Origin: Hymenobacter convexus
Lineage (GTDB): Bacteria; Bacteroidota; Bacteroidia; Cytophagales; Hymenobacteraceae
Reading direction: 5' to 3'
Length of the DNA: 64,000 nucleotides
Assembly: GCF_030580955.1 (NCBI RefSeq)
Contig: NZ_JAUQON010000004.1
Coordinates: forward strand, 62,001-126,000
Both the position numbers and the translations under genes were made by a program. Positions 44,111 to 54,115 of the stretch are shown here, piece by piece. The notes below the pieces were generated by a model. The model saw nothing but the letters and a program-made list of their open reading frames with translations, was not told the origin of the DNA and did not search any database. Each line of letters begins with the position of its first letter. Position 1 is the first letter of the stretch.

Positions 44111-45622
44111 ATGAAAAAAATCACCAAGCTACTCGTCGCCAACCGGGGCGAAATTGCCCTGCGTGTGCTGCGCTCGGCCAAGGAAATGGGCATTGCCACC
44201 GTGGCCATCTATTCTGAGGCCGACCGCAACGCCCTGCACGTGCGCTACGCCGACGAGGCCGTGTGCGTCGGCCCGCCCGCCTCGAAAGACAGCTACCTGC
44301 GCGGCGACAAGATTCTGGAAGTCTGCAAAGAGTTGGGCGTCGATGCCATTCACCCCGGCTATGGCTTCCTCTCGGAGAATGCCGGCTTTGCCCGCGCCGT
44401 GCGCGAGGCGGGGCTGATTTTCGTGGGCCCCAGCCCCGAGGCCATGGAAATCATGGGCGACAAGCTCTCGGCCAAGCAGGCCGTGCAGGCCTATAATATC
44501 CCGCTGGTTCCCGGCACGGCGGAGGCGATTTCGGACGTACCCGCTGCTAAGCGCATTGCCGAGGAAGTGGGCTTCCCGATTCTGATTAAAGCTTCGGCCG
44601 GCGGCGGCGGCAAGGGCATGCGTATTGTGAATAATGCCAACGAATTTGAAGAGCAGATGCAGCTGGCCATTAATGAGGCCGTGTCGGCGTTTGGCGATGG
44701 CGCGGTGTTCATCGAGAAGTTCGTGACCGGGCCGCGCCACATCGAAATTCAGGTTTTGGGCGACGAGCACGGCCACATCGTGCACCTGTTTGAGCGCGAA
44801 TGCAGCATCCAGCGCCGCCACCAGAAGGTGATTGAGGAAGCGCCCTCCTCGGTGCTCACGCCCGAGCTGCGCGCCCGCATGGGCCAGTGCGCCGTGGACG
44901 TGGCCCGCGCCTGCGACTACACCGGCGCCGGCACCGTGGAGTTTTTGCTTGATGATAAGCGCAATTTCTACTTCTTGGAGATGAACACCCGCCTGCAGGT
45001 AGAGCATCCTGTGACGGAGCAAATCACCGGCCTCGACCTGGTGAAGGAGCAAATCAAAGTGGCCCAGGGCGAGCCCCTCGCCTTCCGCCAGGAAGACCTC
45101 AGCATCACCGGCCACGCCCTGGAGTTGCGCGTGTACGCCGAAGACCCGCAAAACAACTTTCTGCCCGACATCGGCACCCTGACCACTTACGTGCGCCCCC
45201 AGGGCCCCGGCGTGCGCGTCGACGACGGCTTTGAGCAGGGCATGGACATTCCGATTTACTACGACCCGATGATTGCCAAGCTGGTCACCTTCGGGGCCGA
45301 CCGCGCCGAGGCCATCGCCCGCATGTTGCGCGCCATCGAGGAGTATCAAATCACGGGCATCGAAACCACGCTGGGCTTCGGCCGCTACGTGCTGACGCAC
45401 CCCGCCTTTGTGAGCGGCGACTTCGATACCAACTTCATCAAGGACCATTTCACACCTACCACCCTCGCCCCCGCCGCGCCGGACGAGGCCACGGCCAAGG
45501 TAGCCGTCGCGCTGGCCGCTATGCTGCTAGAAACCAAGAAACCCAAAGCGGCCGCTGCAACCGGCGAAACGGCTGGCGCGGAGGTTTCAGGGTGGCGGCA
45601 GAACCGGCTGGGGGTTCGGTAG
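44111..45622 (+). CDS. accC: Biotin carboxylase
   Basis: A 503-residue ATP-grasp enzyme that carboxylates biotin on BCCP for malonyl-CoA synthesis. Motifs: LVANRGEIALRVLRSAKEMG, HPGYGFLSENAGFARAV, the glycine-rich loop ASAGGGGKGMRIV, EIQVLGDEHGHIVHLFEREC, NFYFLEMNTRLQVEHPVTE. It is about 50 residues longer than the standard 450 because of an Ala/Lys/Thr-rich C-terminal extension (about 455-503). accB is not adjacent, so it may also serve an acyl-CoA carboxylase. ATG start. Confidence 0.93.
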   Translation: MKKITKLLVANRGEIALRVLRSAKEMGIATVAIYSEADRNALHVRYADEAVCVGPPASKDSYLRGDKILEVCKELGVDAIHPGYGFLSENAGFARAVREAGLIFVGPSPEAMEIMGDKLSAKQAVQAYNIPLVPGTAEAISDVPAAKRIAEEVGFPILIKASAGGGGKGMRIVNNANEFEEQMQLAINEAVSAFGDGAVFIEKFVTGPRHIEIQVLGDEHGHIVHLFERECSIQRRHQKVIEEAPSSVLTPELRARMGQCAVDVARACDYTGAGTVEFLLDDKRNFYFLEMNTRLQVEHPVTEQITGLDLVKEQIKVAQGEPLAFRQEDLSITGHALELRVYAEDPQNNFLPDIGTLTTYVRPQGPGVRVDDGFEQGMDIPIYYDPMIAKLVTFGADRAEAIARMLRAIEEYQITGIETTLGFGRYVLTHPAFVSGDFDTNFIKDHFTPTTLAPAAPDEATAKVAVALAAMLLETKKPKAAAATGETAGAEVSGWRQNRLGVR

Positions 45623-45638
45623 CCCATTCACTGCACTT

Positions 45639-45677
45639 AAAAAGGAAGCCCGGCTGATATAGCCGGGCTTCCTTTTT
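45639..45677 (+). terminator. accC terminator
   Basis: AAAAAGGAAGCCCGGCT pairs with AGCCGGGCTTCCTTTTT, loop 5 bases, after the accC stop. Confidence 0.85.
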
Positions 45678-45750
45678 GCGTAAACATCCCTCCCTGTGCA
45701 GCTTACCGCTTAAAAAAATGTGGGGTTAGCCAGAAAAGTGGAGCGGGAAT

Positions 45751-46209
45751 TTAGGGCTCATCCTGCTTAATCCGCGGGTCAAACTCAAAATCCTCCCAGC
45801 CCACAATTCGAATCTGCGCGAAATCCGCGTGGCGGGTGTTGAGCACGTAGTTGTGCTCGTGGGCGATGATAGAGGAGGGCACCCGCAGGATGGCCGCCGT
45901 TTGGCGCTGGTACCAGGCGGCGCCCAGGGGCTGGCAACGGGCGTAGTGACGCGGCAACTGCCACTCGGGCGGCATCTGGGCCAGGGTCAGCTCTTCGACG
46001 GGCAGGGCGTCGGGCACTTCGATACGGACGACTTTGAAGAGGCTGTTGAGGCCCTCGCCGCTGCGGTGCACCACGTTTTCGAGGCAGGCCAACGCGCGGC
46101 TGCCGGCGGTGTAAATGACCAGCTGGCCGCGCAGGTTCCAGCGGCCGGGGTTGCCGGAGGCGACGAGCTCGCCGGCGTATTTGGCCAGGCAGATGCGGTA
46201 GATTTCCAC
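45751..46209 (-). CDS. RES-domain toxin
   Basis: A 152-residue protein starting at GTG 46209 (VEIYRICLAKYA). The RES signature is clear: GELVASGNPGRWNLRGQLVI, YTAGSRALACLENVVH, with conserved Arg, Glu and the later ILRVPSSIIAHEHNYVLN. RES toxins degrade NAD+ and are paired with Xre/MbcA-type antitoxins. The frame is open upstream through a palindromic repeat but that part lacks similarity. The antitoxin gene lies 140 bases upstream on the same strand. Confidence 0.88.
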   Translation of the reverse strand: MEIYRICLAKYAGELVASGNPGRWNLRGQLVIYTAGSRALACLENVVHRSGEGLNSLFKVVRIEVPDALPVEELTLAQMPPEWQLPRHYARCQPLGAAWYQRQTAAILRVPSSIIAHEHNYVLNTRHADFAQIRIVGWEDFEFDPRIKQDEP

Positions 46210-46240
46210 TGGAGGCGGGTTTCTGATTGTGGCAGAACGG

Positions 46241-46338
46241 TGTAGAGACGCGACCCTTCGCGTCTCGGCGTCCGCGCCGTTGGCATCGTCTGCGGCCGCA
46301 TCGTTCGACGAGGAGACGCGAAGTGTCGCGTCTCTACA
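46241..46338. repeat. Nested palindromic repeat between toxin and antitoxin genes
   Basis: The left half TGTAGAGACGCGAC-C-CTTCG and the right half GAAGTGTCGCGTCTCTACA are reverse complements, and each half is itself a hairpin around GAGACGCGA / TTCGCGTCTC. It fills most of the gap between antitoxin stop and toxin start. Similar GTAGAGACGCGA elements are known as dispersed repeats in other bacteria. Confidence 0.8.
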
Positions 46339-46348
46339 TCCTACCTTT

Positions 46349-46789
46349 TTAAGCAAAGTCGCCGTGGGCAATGCGGTCGACTTCGTCGGCCACCAGGTCG
46401 ATGCCGCCGCTGGTTTCGAGCAGGGCGAGCGGAGGCTGGTTGTCGAGGCCATAAGCGGGCTTGTCGAGCCAGCGACGGAAGGCGCCGAGGGAGCCGAATA
46501 CTTCTTCGCCCTGGCGGGCGAGAGCCAGCAGCTTGAGAATTTGTTCGCTGGCGGCGGGGCCGAGGCGCTTTTTGCTTTCGCGGTAAGCGCGCAGTGTTTT
46601 GGTGGTGGTGTGTAGCAAGTCGGCGAGTTCGTCGGCGCTCAACTTCAGAACCGACGCAACGTCGAAGGCCGTTTTGGCGGGCACACCGGTGCGGGCTTCC
46701 ATCACGAGGGCGAAGGAATCGGCCACGGTAGCCTGCAAGCCCAGCAAAGCGGGCGAATAGACGGCGGAAGGGTGAGCGGCGGCAGTCAT
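46349..46789 (-). CDS. Xre/MbcA/ParS-type antitoxin
   Basis: A 146-residue protein. Start choice: ATG 46789 (MTAAAHPSAVYSPALLG) gives a short leader from a weak promoter; ATG 46810 is possible too. Residues 45-80 are the helix-turn-helix (KTAFDVASVLKLSADELADL, LHTTTKTLRAYRESKKRL), followed by the MbcA/ParS toxin-binding domain (LLALARQGEEVFGSLGAFRR, WLDKPAYGLDNQPPLALLET). It neutralises and represses the RES toxin encoded downstream. Confidence 0.88.
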   Translation of the reverse strand: MTAAAHPSAVYSPALLGLQATVADSFALVMEARTGVPAKTAFDVASVLKLSADELADLLHTTTKTLRAYRESKKRLGPAASEQILKLLALARQGEEVFGSLGAFRRWLDKPAYGLDNQPPLALLETSGGIDLVADEVDRIAHGDFA

Positions 46790-47026
46790 AAGCACAGGAG
46801 TTGAATGCATACCCAAAGATGGGAATATTTTCCGTATCAACGGGAAATTCTTCCCTTTCGTTTCCGGGGTGCGTAAACGCAACGCAAGTACCGGGCGACT
46901 CAACCTGCTGCTACGGCCTTGCGTTAGACCATTGTCCTTCCGTTGCCCCTTCTTCTCCTCAGGCAATTATTGCTTTTAGAACAGCGGAGCTGAGCTTGTC
47001 GGAGCATCGCAGCCACGCCAGTACTT

Positions 47027-47446
47027 ATGATTTTCCAGAAGCAACTCCGGCTACCGGCCATGCATCGGGGCTTTCACCTCATCACCGACTATGTGCTACG
47101 GGAGTTGCCCGAGCTGGCGCAGGTGCGGGCCGGACTGCTGCACGTGTTCATCCAACACACCTCGGCCAGCTTGTGCCTCAACGAAAATGCCGACCCCACG
47201 GTGCGCCACGATTTTGAGCAGTTTTTCAACCGCGCGGCGCCCGAAAATGCCCCCTACTTCCGCCATACCTCCGAAGGCCCCGACGACATGCCCGCCCACC
47301 TAAAAGCCGCGGTGCTGGGCAGCAGCATTAGCATTCCGGTCATGCACGGACGGCTGGCGCTGGGCACCTGGCAGGGCATCTACCTGGGCGAGCACCGCGA
47401 GCACGGCGGCCGGCGCGCGCTAATGCTCACGCTAATGGGTGAGTAA
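47027..47446 (+). CDS. yjbQ: YjbQ family protein (UPF0047)
   Basis: A 139-residue protein, recognised by HVFIQHTSASLCLNENADPT, RHTSEGPDDMPAHLKAAVLG, RLALGTWQGIYLGEHREHGG. The conserved His and Asp cluster is intact. Some family members show weak thiamine-phosphate synthase activity when overproduced, but the true role is unsettled. ATG start, terminator follows. Confidence 0.93.
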   Translation: MIFQKQLRLPAMHRGFHLITDYVLRELPELAQVRAGLLHVFIQHTSASLCLNENADPTVRHDFEQFFNRAAPENAPYFRHTSEGPDDMPAHLKAAVLGSSISIPVMHGRLALGTWQGIYLGEHREHGGRRALMLTLMGE

Positions 47447-47479
47447 GTAAGTTAGAGTAAATGCGAAATCTTCTACAAG

Positions 47480-47518
47480 AAACCGCCCCGGCTGCTAGGG
47501 CGACCGAGGCGGTTTTTT
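47480..47518 (+). terminator. Terminator after yjbQ
   Basis: AAACCGCC pairs with GGCGGTTTTTT about 34 bases after the yjbQ stop; probably used by both flanking convergent genes. Confidence 0.75.
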
Positions 47519-47561
47519 GGGTTACTAATGCACCTACTTGTTCGCGCAGGAAATACTGGCA

Positions 47562-48281
47562 CTACAGCAAATCTCCCACCTCGCGCACCCCCACCGGCCG
47601 CGCCACGGTGAAGCCTTCGCCAAACTCGACGCCGATGATGTGGCCGAACTCCCGCGCCCGCGCTTCCATAAACCGGCCAAAGGCCTGGCTGGAGAGGTAG
47701 GTTTGGGGCGCGTCCAAATCGGGGTTAAAGAACTGGGTTTTGAAAGCCTGAATGGCTTCCCACTTCTGGGTCCAATGCGGCGTGATGTCTACCACAAAAG
47801 CGGGCGGCAGCTGCCGGTCCTGAATGTAGTGGTACACGTTTTGGGGTCGCCAGGCTTCCTGGGGCTGGCCGTTTTCGTCCAGGGTTTCAATCATACGCAG
47901 GCCGCTCAGAAAACAAGCGTCAATGGCCAGTTGGGCAGCCTTGCCGTGGTCGGGGTGGCGGTCGGTGATGGCGTTGGCCAGCACCACCTCGGGCTGGTAG
48001 CGCCGAATGGCCGCAATGAGCAGCAGCTGGTGTTCCCGGTCATTACGGAAGAAGCCATCCGCCATGCCTAAGTTCTCGCGCACGTCGATGCCCAGGATTT
48101 TATTCGAAGCCGCCGCCTCTTCGGCCCGGGTTTCGGGCGTGCCGCGCGTGCCCAGTTCGCCCCGGGTGAAATCGACAATGCCGACTTTTTTGCCCACCGC
48201 CATGCTGGCCAGCAGCGTGCCGGTGCAGGACATTTCTACGTCGTCGGGGTGGGCGCCCAGGGCCAGGATATCGAGTTTCAT
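47562..48281 (-). CDS. bshB1: Bacillithiol biosynthesis deacetylase
   Basis: A 239-residue zinc LmbE/PIG-L enzyme that deacetylates GlcNAc-malate. Signatures: MKLDILALGAHPDDVEMSCT (zinc His-Asp-Asp), VGIVDFTRGELGTRGTPETR, VVLANAITDRHPDHGKAAQL and KTQFFNPDLDAPQTYLSS. The ATG at 48281 is used; the upstream open frame is inside repeat copy C. Other bsh genes are outside the window. Confidence 0.93.
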   Translation of the reverse strand: MKLDILALGAHPDDVEMSCTGTLLASMAVGKKVGIVDFTRGELGTRGTPETRAEEAAASNKILGIDVRENLGMADGFFRNDREHQLLLIAAIRRYQPEVVLANAITDRHPDHGKAAQLAIDACFLSGLRMIETLDENGQPQEAWRPQNVYHYIQDRQLPPAFVVDITPHWTQKWEAIQAFKTQFFNPDLDAPQTYLSSQAFGRFMEARAREFGHIIGVEFGEGFTVARPVGVREVGDLL

Positions 48282-48310
48282 ATTGGTTTTTTTGAAGAAT
48301 AGGAGTAGAA

Positions 48311-48414
48311 ACAGGACGTCATGCTGAGCGCCGCCGAAGTATCTCCACCACACAACGTAACTCATTTACTATTGCGGGAGAGATGCTTCGGCGGCGCTCA
48401 GCATGACGTCCTGT
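48311..48414. repeat. ~100-bp inverted repeat, copy C
   Basis: ACAGGACGTCATGCTGAGCG and CCGCCGAAG(T)ATCTC mirror GAGATGCTTCGGCGG and CGCTCAGCATGACGTCCTGT with one mismatch in 35 bp. Lies between two minus-strand genes. Confidence 0.85.
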
Positions 48415-48424
48415 TTGGCTTTAG

Positions 48425-49552
48425 TTACTTAATCCGTAGCTTTTTGCCCGGCTGCAAAGTCTTCACGCCCGGGTTTAGCTTGCGCAGCGTGCTCACACGC
48501 ACGCCGTAGCGTTCAGCCACTTCCGACATCGTATCACCGGAGCGCACTTTGTGCGTCACCACCTGCCGGGCGCGGGAAGGCGAACCGCTGCGGCTGCCGC
48601 TGCTGCGCCGCCCCAGGGCCCGGCTGTAATAGTTGAACAGCTGCGAGGTGATGGTAAAATTGTCCTTGCGCAGCTTGTAGCCGGGGAAATCGTACATCAG
48701 CACCGGGTTGATGGGGTTGCCCTGGTAGCGCACCTCGAAGTGCAGGTGCGACCCCGTGCTCCGCCCCGTGCTGCCGCCATAGCCAATGAGCTGGCCAGCC
48801 TTCACGAAGGTACCCACCGTCACCAGCGACTTGCTCAGGTGGCCGTACACGGTTTCGAGGCCGTTATAATGCCGCACCAGAATGTAGTTGCCGTAGCCGC
48901 CGCCGTCCCAGGCCTGAATCCGGACTACGCCATCGAACACGGCTTTCACCGAATCGCCGGTTTCCAAGTCCAGGTCCATGCCGTAGTGCCAGCGGTAGCC
49001 CCGGAAGGCAAAACCCGACGTAATGGGCGTGGTCACGAGCGGCATTTTGGCGTAGCGCTGCCGGGGCGGGTCCGTGAGGCGCAGCTTCAACGAGTCGCGG
49101 TAGCTGCGGCCGTCCACGCGGTAGGGGTTCACCCGGTGCGTATCCCAGATGGAATAGTAGCCCGCCACCTTCACCCACGACGAATCGATGAGCACCTCCT
49201 CCGACATCTCCACGATTTCCTGCCCGCCCTCGTTCAGCGTCGTGGTGTCTTCGCTCACAATGCTGAGCTTCTTGGCCGGATTGAAGTAAATGGACTTCGC
49301 GGCATCAGAATTCTCGTCAGGGATTTCTTCGGTTTCAATCACCGTGGTAGTATCCGGCCGCACATAGCGCATCTTGGGCGTCTTGATGCGGAAGAAGTCC
49401 GATTTGCCGGACGTGCTGCCAGCTTGGGCCTTGGTGCGCAGCGGTTTGCGGCGCTGCGCCTGCACCGGGCTCAGCCCCACCAGCAGCCAAAGCAGCGCCA
49501 GCAATAGCAACGCCGGGCGCCAATACGTTGTTTTTAAGAATGTCAAAAGCAA
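48425..49552 (-). CDS. M23 peptidase with C-terminal LysM
   Basis: A 375-residue cell-envelope protein, TTG start. Signal peptide (WRPALLLLALLWLLVGLSPV, cut near QAQ). The M23 (lysostaphin-like) domain at about 175-285 has FRGYRWHYGMDLDLETGDSV with the zinc His and Asp, YGHLSKSLVTVGTFVKAGQL and SHLHFEVRYQG. A LysM domain follows at about 330-375 (HKVRSGDTMSEVAERYGVRV, STLRKLNPG). It probably cuts or activates cutting of peptidoglycan. All M23 zinc ligands seem present. Confidence 0.93.
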   Translation of the reverse strand: MLLTFLKTTYWRPALLLLALLWLLVGLSPVQAQRRKPLRTKAQAGSTSGKSDFFRIKTPKMRYVRPDTTTVIETEEIPDENSDAAKSIYFNPAKKLSIVSEDTTTLNEGGQEIVEMSEEVLIDSSWVKVAGYYSIWDTHRVNPYRVDGRSYRDSLKLRLTDPPRQRYAKMPLVTTPITSGFAFRGYRWHYGMDLDLETGDSVKAVFDGVVRIQAWDGGGYGNYILVRHYNGLETVYGHLSKSLVTVGTFVKAGQLIGYGGSTGRSTGSHLHFEVRYQGNPINPVLMYDFPGYKLRKDNFTITSQLFNYYSRALGRRSSGSRSGSPSRARQVVTHKVRSGDTMSEVAERYGVRVSTLRKLNPGVKTLQPGKKLRIK

Positions 49553-49674
49553 GCAGGAAAAGGCTGGCGGCCGGAAATCAATGTCCCGACAGCCGAGCCG
49601 TTTGGTCTAAAACAAAACGGTTAGAAAGGACGAACCACAAAGCTCGTCTTTTCTAACACGTTCTCATAAAAAAT

Positions 49675-50610
49675 TTAGTGTATCCCCATCGCCGCCAGGT
49701 ACCGTTCCGCGTCCAGCGCGGCCATGCAGCCGGTACCGGCGGCCGTCACGGCCTGCCGGTAGGTGTAGTCCTGCACGTCGCCGCAGGCAAACACGCCGTC
49801 GATATTGGTCTTGCTGCTGCCGGGGATGGTCTTCAAGTAGCCCTGTTCGTCATGATGCAGGTAGGGCTGGAAAATCTTCGAATTCGGCTCGTGCCCAATG
49901 GCCACGAAGAAGCCCGTCAGCGGAATCTCGCGCGTTTCGTGCGTCAGCACGTTTTTCACGCGCACACCTTCCACCGAGTGTTCGCCCAGAATCTCATCCG
50001 TCACCGTGTCAAACAGCACCTCAATCTTGGGGTTGTCGAGCACGCGCTTCTGCATGATTTTCGAAGCCTTCATCTCGCTCTTGCGCACAATCATCGTCAC
50101 CTTGCTGGCCAGATTGGCCAGGTAGGTCGCTTCTTCGGCCGCCGTATCGCCGGCGCCCACAATGGCCACTTCCTGCCCCCGGTAGAAAAACCCGTCGCAC
50201 ACCGCACAGGCCGACACGCCCGAGCCGTTCAGCTTGGCCTCCGAAGGCAGCCCCAGCCACTTGGCCGAAGCCCCGGTGGCAATAATCACGGCATCCGCCG
50301 TCAGTTCCGTGGTTTCGTCGATGGTGATTTTGCGCGGCGTCACCGAGAAATCCACCGCCGTAGCAATGCCGTAGCGGATATCCGTCCCAAAACGGGTGGC
50401 CTGCTTTTTCAGGTCCTCCATCATCTCCGGGCCCATAATCCCATCCGGGTAGCCGGGAAAATTTTCCACATCATTCGTAATCGTGAGCTGGCCGCCGGGC
50501 TGCAAGCCCATATACATCACGGGCGCCATGTTGGCCCGAGCCGCGTAAATCGCCGCAGTATAACCAGCCGGGCCGGAGCCAATAATCAGACATTTAATGT
50601 GTTCAGCCAT
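49675..50610 (-). CDS. trxB: Thioredoxin-disulfide reductase
   Basis: A 311-residue FAD/NADPH enzyme that reduces thioredoxin. FAD site KCLIIGSGPAGYTAAIYAAR, redox CxxC in SACAVCDGFFY, NADPH site AIVGAGDTAAEEATYLANLA, C-terminal FACGDVQDYTYRQAVTAAGT. The ATG at 50610 (MAEHIKCLIIG) is used; the frame opens five codons earlier. A terminator shaped AAAAACCCC...GGGGTTTTT lies upstream at the rpoD side. Confidence 0.96.
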   Translation of the reverse strand: MAEHIKCLIIGSGPAGYTAAIYAARANMAPVMYMGLQPGGQLTITNDVENFPGYPDGIMGPEMMEDLKKQATRFGTDIRYGIATAVDFSVTPRKITIDETTELTADAVIIATGASAKWLGLPSEAKLNGSGVSACAVCDGFFYRGQEVAIVGAGDTAAEEATYLANLASKVTMIVRKSEMKASKIMQKRVLDNPKIEVLFDTVTDEILGEHSVEGVRVKNVLTHETREIPLTGFFVAIGHEPNSKIFQPYLHHDEQGYLKTIPGSSKTNIDGVFACGDVQDYTYRQAVTAAGTGCMAALDAERYLAAMGIH

Positions 50611-50702
50611 TGCATTGGGCGGCAAACTTTCGCTTGCCGTTTTGAAGCTATTTTCAAGATAAAAGTTTCACAGCAAGCCAAAGCTCACCGCACAGGTTGT
50701 AC

Positions 50703-50733
50703 AAAAAACCCCAACCTTACAGCCGGGGTTTTT
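50703..50733. terminator. Terminator downstream of rpoD
   Basis: AAAAAACCCC pairs with GGGGTTTTT just after the rpoD stop on the minus strand. Confidence 0.75.
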
Positions 50734-50756
50734 GCAACAACAAAACTAAGCAGAAG

Positions 50757-51620
50757 TTAGCCCAGATAAGGCTTCAACGCCTTTGAGCGCGACGTGTGCC
50801 GCAGACGACGAATCGCCTTTTCCTTAATCTGACGCACCCGCTCGCGGGTCAGGTTAAACTTCTCGCCAATTTCTTCCAGCGTCAGCGCCGCTTCGCCATT
50901 CAGGCCGAAGTAGAGCGTAATTACATCAGCCTCACGCTTGGTGAGCGTACTCAGCGCACGCTGCACTTCCTTGCGGAGCGAGTCGTTCATCAGCGCCATG
51001 TCCGGCGACTCTTCGTCCTCGTTTTCGAGCACGTCGAGCAGACGGTTTTCCTCGCCCTGCACAAACGGAGCATCCACCGATACGTGGCGGCCGCTGATTT
51101 TCAGCGTATCCACCACTTCCGAAGTGGTCAATTCCAGCACCTCAGCAATTTCTTCGGGCGAAGGCTCACGCTCGAATTTCTGTTCCAGTTCCGAGAAGGA
51201 TTTGCTGATTTTATTCAGCGAACCTACCCGGTTCAGGGGCAGACGCACAATGCGGCTCTGCTCGGCCAAAGCCTGCAGAATCGACTGGCGAATCCACCAA
51301 ACAGCGTACGAAATAAATTTAAAACCCCGGGTTTCGTCAAAGCGCTTGGCGGCTTTAATAAGGCCCAGGTTACCTTCGTTGATAAGGTCACCCAAGCTAA
51401 GACCCTGGTTCTGATACTGTTTAGCAACCGACACTACGAAACGCAGGTTGGCCTTCGTCAATTTTTCCAGCGCCTGCTGGTCCCCGTCGCGGATGCGCTG
51501 CGCGAGCGTCACCTCCTCGTCGGGCGTGAGCAAATCAACCTTGCCAATCTCCTGGAGGTACTTGTCCAGCGACTGGCTTTCGCGGTTGGTAATCTGCTTA
51601 CTAATTTTTAGCTGTCTCAT
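50757..51620 (-). CDS. rpoD: Primary sigma factor RpoD (Bacteroidota short form)
   Basis: A 287-residue sigma-70 protein with regions 1.2 ([20 protein letters not shown]), 2 (KYLQ-, [37 protein letters not shown]), 3 ([13 protein letters not shown]) and 4 ([40 protein letters not shown]). Region 1.1 is missing, as in all Bacteroidota primary sigmas. It reads TAnnTTTG promoters like those noted here. ATG start. Confidence 0.95.
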   Translation of the reverse strand: MRQLKISKQITNRESQSLDKYLQEIGKVDLLTPDEEVTLAQRIRDGDQQALEKLTKANLRFVVSVAKQYQNQGLSLGDLINEGNLGLIKAAKRFDETRGFKFISYAVWWIRQSILQALAEQSRIVRLPLNRVGSLNKISKSFSELEQKFEREPSPEEIAEVLELTTSEVVDTLKISGRHVSVDAPFVQGEENRLLDVLENEDEESPDMALMNDSLRKEVQRALSTLTKREADVITLYFGLNGEAALTLEEIGEKFNLTRERVRQIKEKAIRRLRHTSRSKALKPYLG

Positions 51621-51743
51621 TGGGGACTAGGTAAGAACGATATCTGATGGGGTTATACGAAAGAAAAAGCCGTCCGGACAGTCCCCTAAGTCAGAGGTAG
51701 CCAACAGGCTTCCTCCGACATTAGTTCGGGACTGCTAGCGCAA

Positions 51744-53915
51744 CTACGCTTGGGCTTCGCTGTTGCTGGCAGCGGCCGTCTCCGGCTTGGGCAGCAACAC
51801 CTTGCGCGACAAGCGATACTTGCCGGTTTTCTTATCGATTTCCACCAGTTTCACGTCGATGTCCTGGCCCACTTCCAACAAGCCTTCCAGCGTCTGAATC
51901 CGCTCGTGCGTCACTTCCGAAATGTGTAGCAGGCCGTCTTTGCCCGGCATAATCTCCACGAAAGCGCCGTAGGGCTGAATCGAGCGCACTTTGCCTTTGT
52001 ACACCTCTCCCACTTCGGGCTGGGCCGCGATGGCGCGAATCCGGTCGATGGCGCCCTGCATGTCCTCCTGGTTGGATGCGTAGATGCTCACGTGGCCCTT
52101 CTCGTCCTTCTCCTCGATTATCACCGTGGCGTTGGTGTCCTTCTGAATCTGCTGAATGACTTTGCCGCCCGGCCCGATTACGGCGCCAATGAATTCTTTG
52201 TCAATCAGCATCTTGTGCGAGCGCGGCGTGTGAGGCTTCAACTCCGCAGCCGGGGCCGAAATTGTCTTGGCCATCTCGCGCAGGATGTGCAGGCGGCCCT
52301 CACGAGCCTGGTGCAGCGCAGCGGTCAGAATCTCATTGCTCAGGCCCTGGATTTTGATGTCCATCTGGCAGGCGCAAATGCCTTTCTCGGTGCCGGTCAC
52401 CTTGAAGTCCATGTCGCCGAGGTGGTCCTCGTCGCCGAGAATGTCGCTCAGTACGGCGTACTCACCGGTTTCCTTGTCTTGCACGAGGCCCATGGCGATA
52501 CCGGCCACAGGAGCCGATACTTTCACGCCGGCATCCATCAGCGCCAGCGAGCCGGCACACACGGTGGCCATCGATGAAGAGCCGTTCGACTCCAGGATAT
52601 CCGACACGATGCGGATGGTGTAGGGGTTTTCCTCATCCGAAGGCAATACCTGCTTCAGCGAGCGCAGCGCTAGGTTGCCGTGGCCAATTTCGCGGCGGCC
52701 GGCGCCGCGGTTCGGCTTTACTTCGCCGGTCGAGAAACCGGGGAAGTTGTAGTGCAGCATGAATTTCGAGAAGCCCTTGGTGAGGGGCTGGTCCACAATC
52801 TGCTCGTCGAGCTTGGTGCCGAGCGTCACGGTGGTGAGGCTTTGCGTCTCGCCGCGGGTGAAAATGGCCGAGCCGTGCGCACCGGGCAGGTAGTTGATTT
52901 CCGACCAGATGGGACGGATTTCGGTGAGCTGACGGCCGTCGAGACGAACCCGCTCTTTCACCATCATGTCGCGAATGGCCTTCTTCTCGGCCGAGCCATA
53001 GTAGCGGCTGAACATCTTCATGTCCAATTCCGGCTGCTCAGCCACGAGCTTGTCTAAGAAAGCCTTTTTCACACCCGAGAAGCCTTCCTTGCGGCCGGCC
53101 TTCTTGGTGTTGCCCGAGCGGGCCACGTCATAAGCACCCTGGTAGATGCCTTCGTGAATGAGCTTTTTGAGGGCTTCGTTCTCCTCGTACTTGGGGTACT
53201 CGCGGGGCTGCGACTCCGGCGTGCGGCCCACGGCCAGCGCCAATTCAGTCTGCAGCTGGCACTGGGCCTTGATGGCTTCGTGACCGAAGGCAATGGCCGC
53301 CACCATCTCCTCTTCGCTCACCTCCTTCATGGCACCTTCCACCATGGCCACGGAGTCGGCGGTAGCGCCCACCATCAAATCCATGTCGGCGCGGGCCAGG
53401 TCGGAAGTCTTGGGGTTAATCTGGAACTGGCCGTCGATGCGCGCCACGCGCACTTCGGAAATGGGGCCAGCAAACGGAATGTCGGAAATCGACAGGGCAG
53501 CCGAAGCGGCCAGGGCAGCCAAAGCATCGGGCTGCACTTCTTTATCGGCCGAGATGAGGGTAATCATTACCTGCACCTCGTAGTGGTAGTCTTTGGGGAA
53601 CATCGGCCGCAGGATGCGGTCGACGAGGCGGCAAATCAGGATTTCGTAGTCGCTCAGACGGCCTTCGCGGCGCTGAAACGAGCCGGGAATCTTGCCGGCC
53701 GAGCCGAATTTCTCCTGATAATCAACCGACAGGGGCAGAAAATCAACGCCTTCGCGCTGGCTCGGGGCCGAAACCACCGTGGCGAGTAGCATGGTATCGC
53801 CGAGGCGAACCACGACGGCACCGTCGGCGAATTTGGCCAGCTTGCCGGTTTCGATGGAGATGACGCGGCCGTCGGGCAGCGCCAGGGTTTTGGTAATGGC
53901 GTGGGGTTGGGACAT
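51744..53915 (-). CDS. pnp: Polyribonucleotide nucleotidyltransferase
   Basis: A 723-residue 3'-5' phosphorolytic exoribonuclease. Two RNase PH domains (start [20 protein letters not shown]; second with [56 protein letters not shown]), a KH domain ([19 protein letters not shown]) and an S1 domain ([20 protein letters not shown]). ATG 53915 ([16 protein letters not shown]) is used rather than the longer frame. Follows rpsO, as in many bacteria. Confidence 0.97.
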   Translation of the reverse strand: MSQPHAITKTLALPDGRVISIETGKLAKFADGAVVVRLGDTMLLATVVSAPSQREGVDFLPLSVDYQEKFGSAGKIPGSFQRREGRLSDYEILICRLVDRILRPMFPKDYHYEVQVMITLISADKEVQPDALAALAASAALSISDIPFAGPISEVRVARIDGQFQINPKTSDLARADMDLMVGATADSVAMVEGAMKEVSEEEMVAAIAFGHEAIKAQCQLQTELALAVGRTPESQPREYPKYEENEALKKLIHEGIYQGAYDVARSGNTKKAGRKEGFSGVKKAFLDKLVAEQPELDMKMFSRYYGSAEKKAIRDMMVKERVRLDGRQLTEIRPIWSEINYLPGAHGSAIFTRGETQSLTTVTLGTKLDEQIVDQPLTKGFSKFMLHYNFPGFSTGEVKPNRGAGRREIGHGNLALRSLKQVLPSDEENPYTIRIVSDILESNGSSSMATVCAGSLALMDAGVKVSAPVAGIAMGLVQDKETGEYAVLSDILGDEDHLGDMDFKVTGTEKGICACQMDIKIQGLSNEILTAALHQAREGRLHILREMAKTISAPAAELKPHTPRSHKMLIDKEFIGAVIGPGGKVIQQIQKDTNATVIIEEKDEKGHVSIYASNQEDMQGAIDRIRAIAAQPEVGEVYKGKVRSIQPYGAFVEIMPGKDGLLHISEVTHERIQTLEGLLEVGQDIDVKLVEIDKKTGKYRLSRKVLLPKPETAAASNSEAQA

Positions 53916-54061
53916 CAGCGGGATTTGCTTGGAAAAGCGACAGCGGGCGAGCAGCCAAAAACGAGCACCGCGCACGGCCCTCGTTACTCAAACTAAACAC
54001 AACAGGGCCCCGATGGCAAAACAGCTTTTCGGGCCGGCCCCGGGGCCAAACCAACCCGAAC

Positions 54062-54103
54062 AAAAAAAGAGTAGGGAACCTTCGTTGGAAGGCTCCCTAC
54101 TCT
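54062..54103 (-). terminator. Terminator of rpsO
   Basis: GAGTAGGGA-A-CCTT pairs with AAGG-C-TCCCTACTC and is followed by TTTTTTT on the minus strand. Confidence 0.85.
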
Positions 54104-54115
54104 CAGATTCTGGAC

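Noticed and set aside
44129..45448. 439-codon minus-strand frame antisense to accC
   Set aside because: Shadow of accC; His/Leu-rich composition typical of antisense translation.
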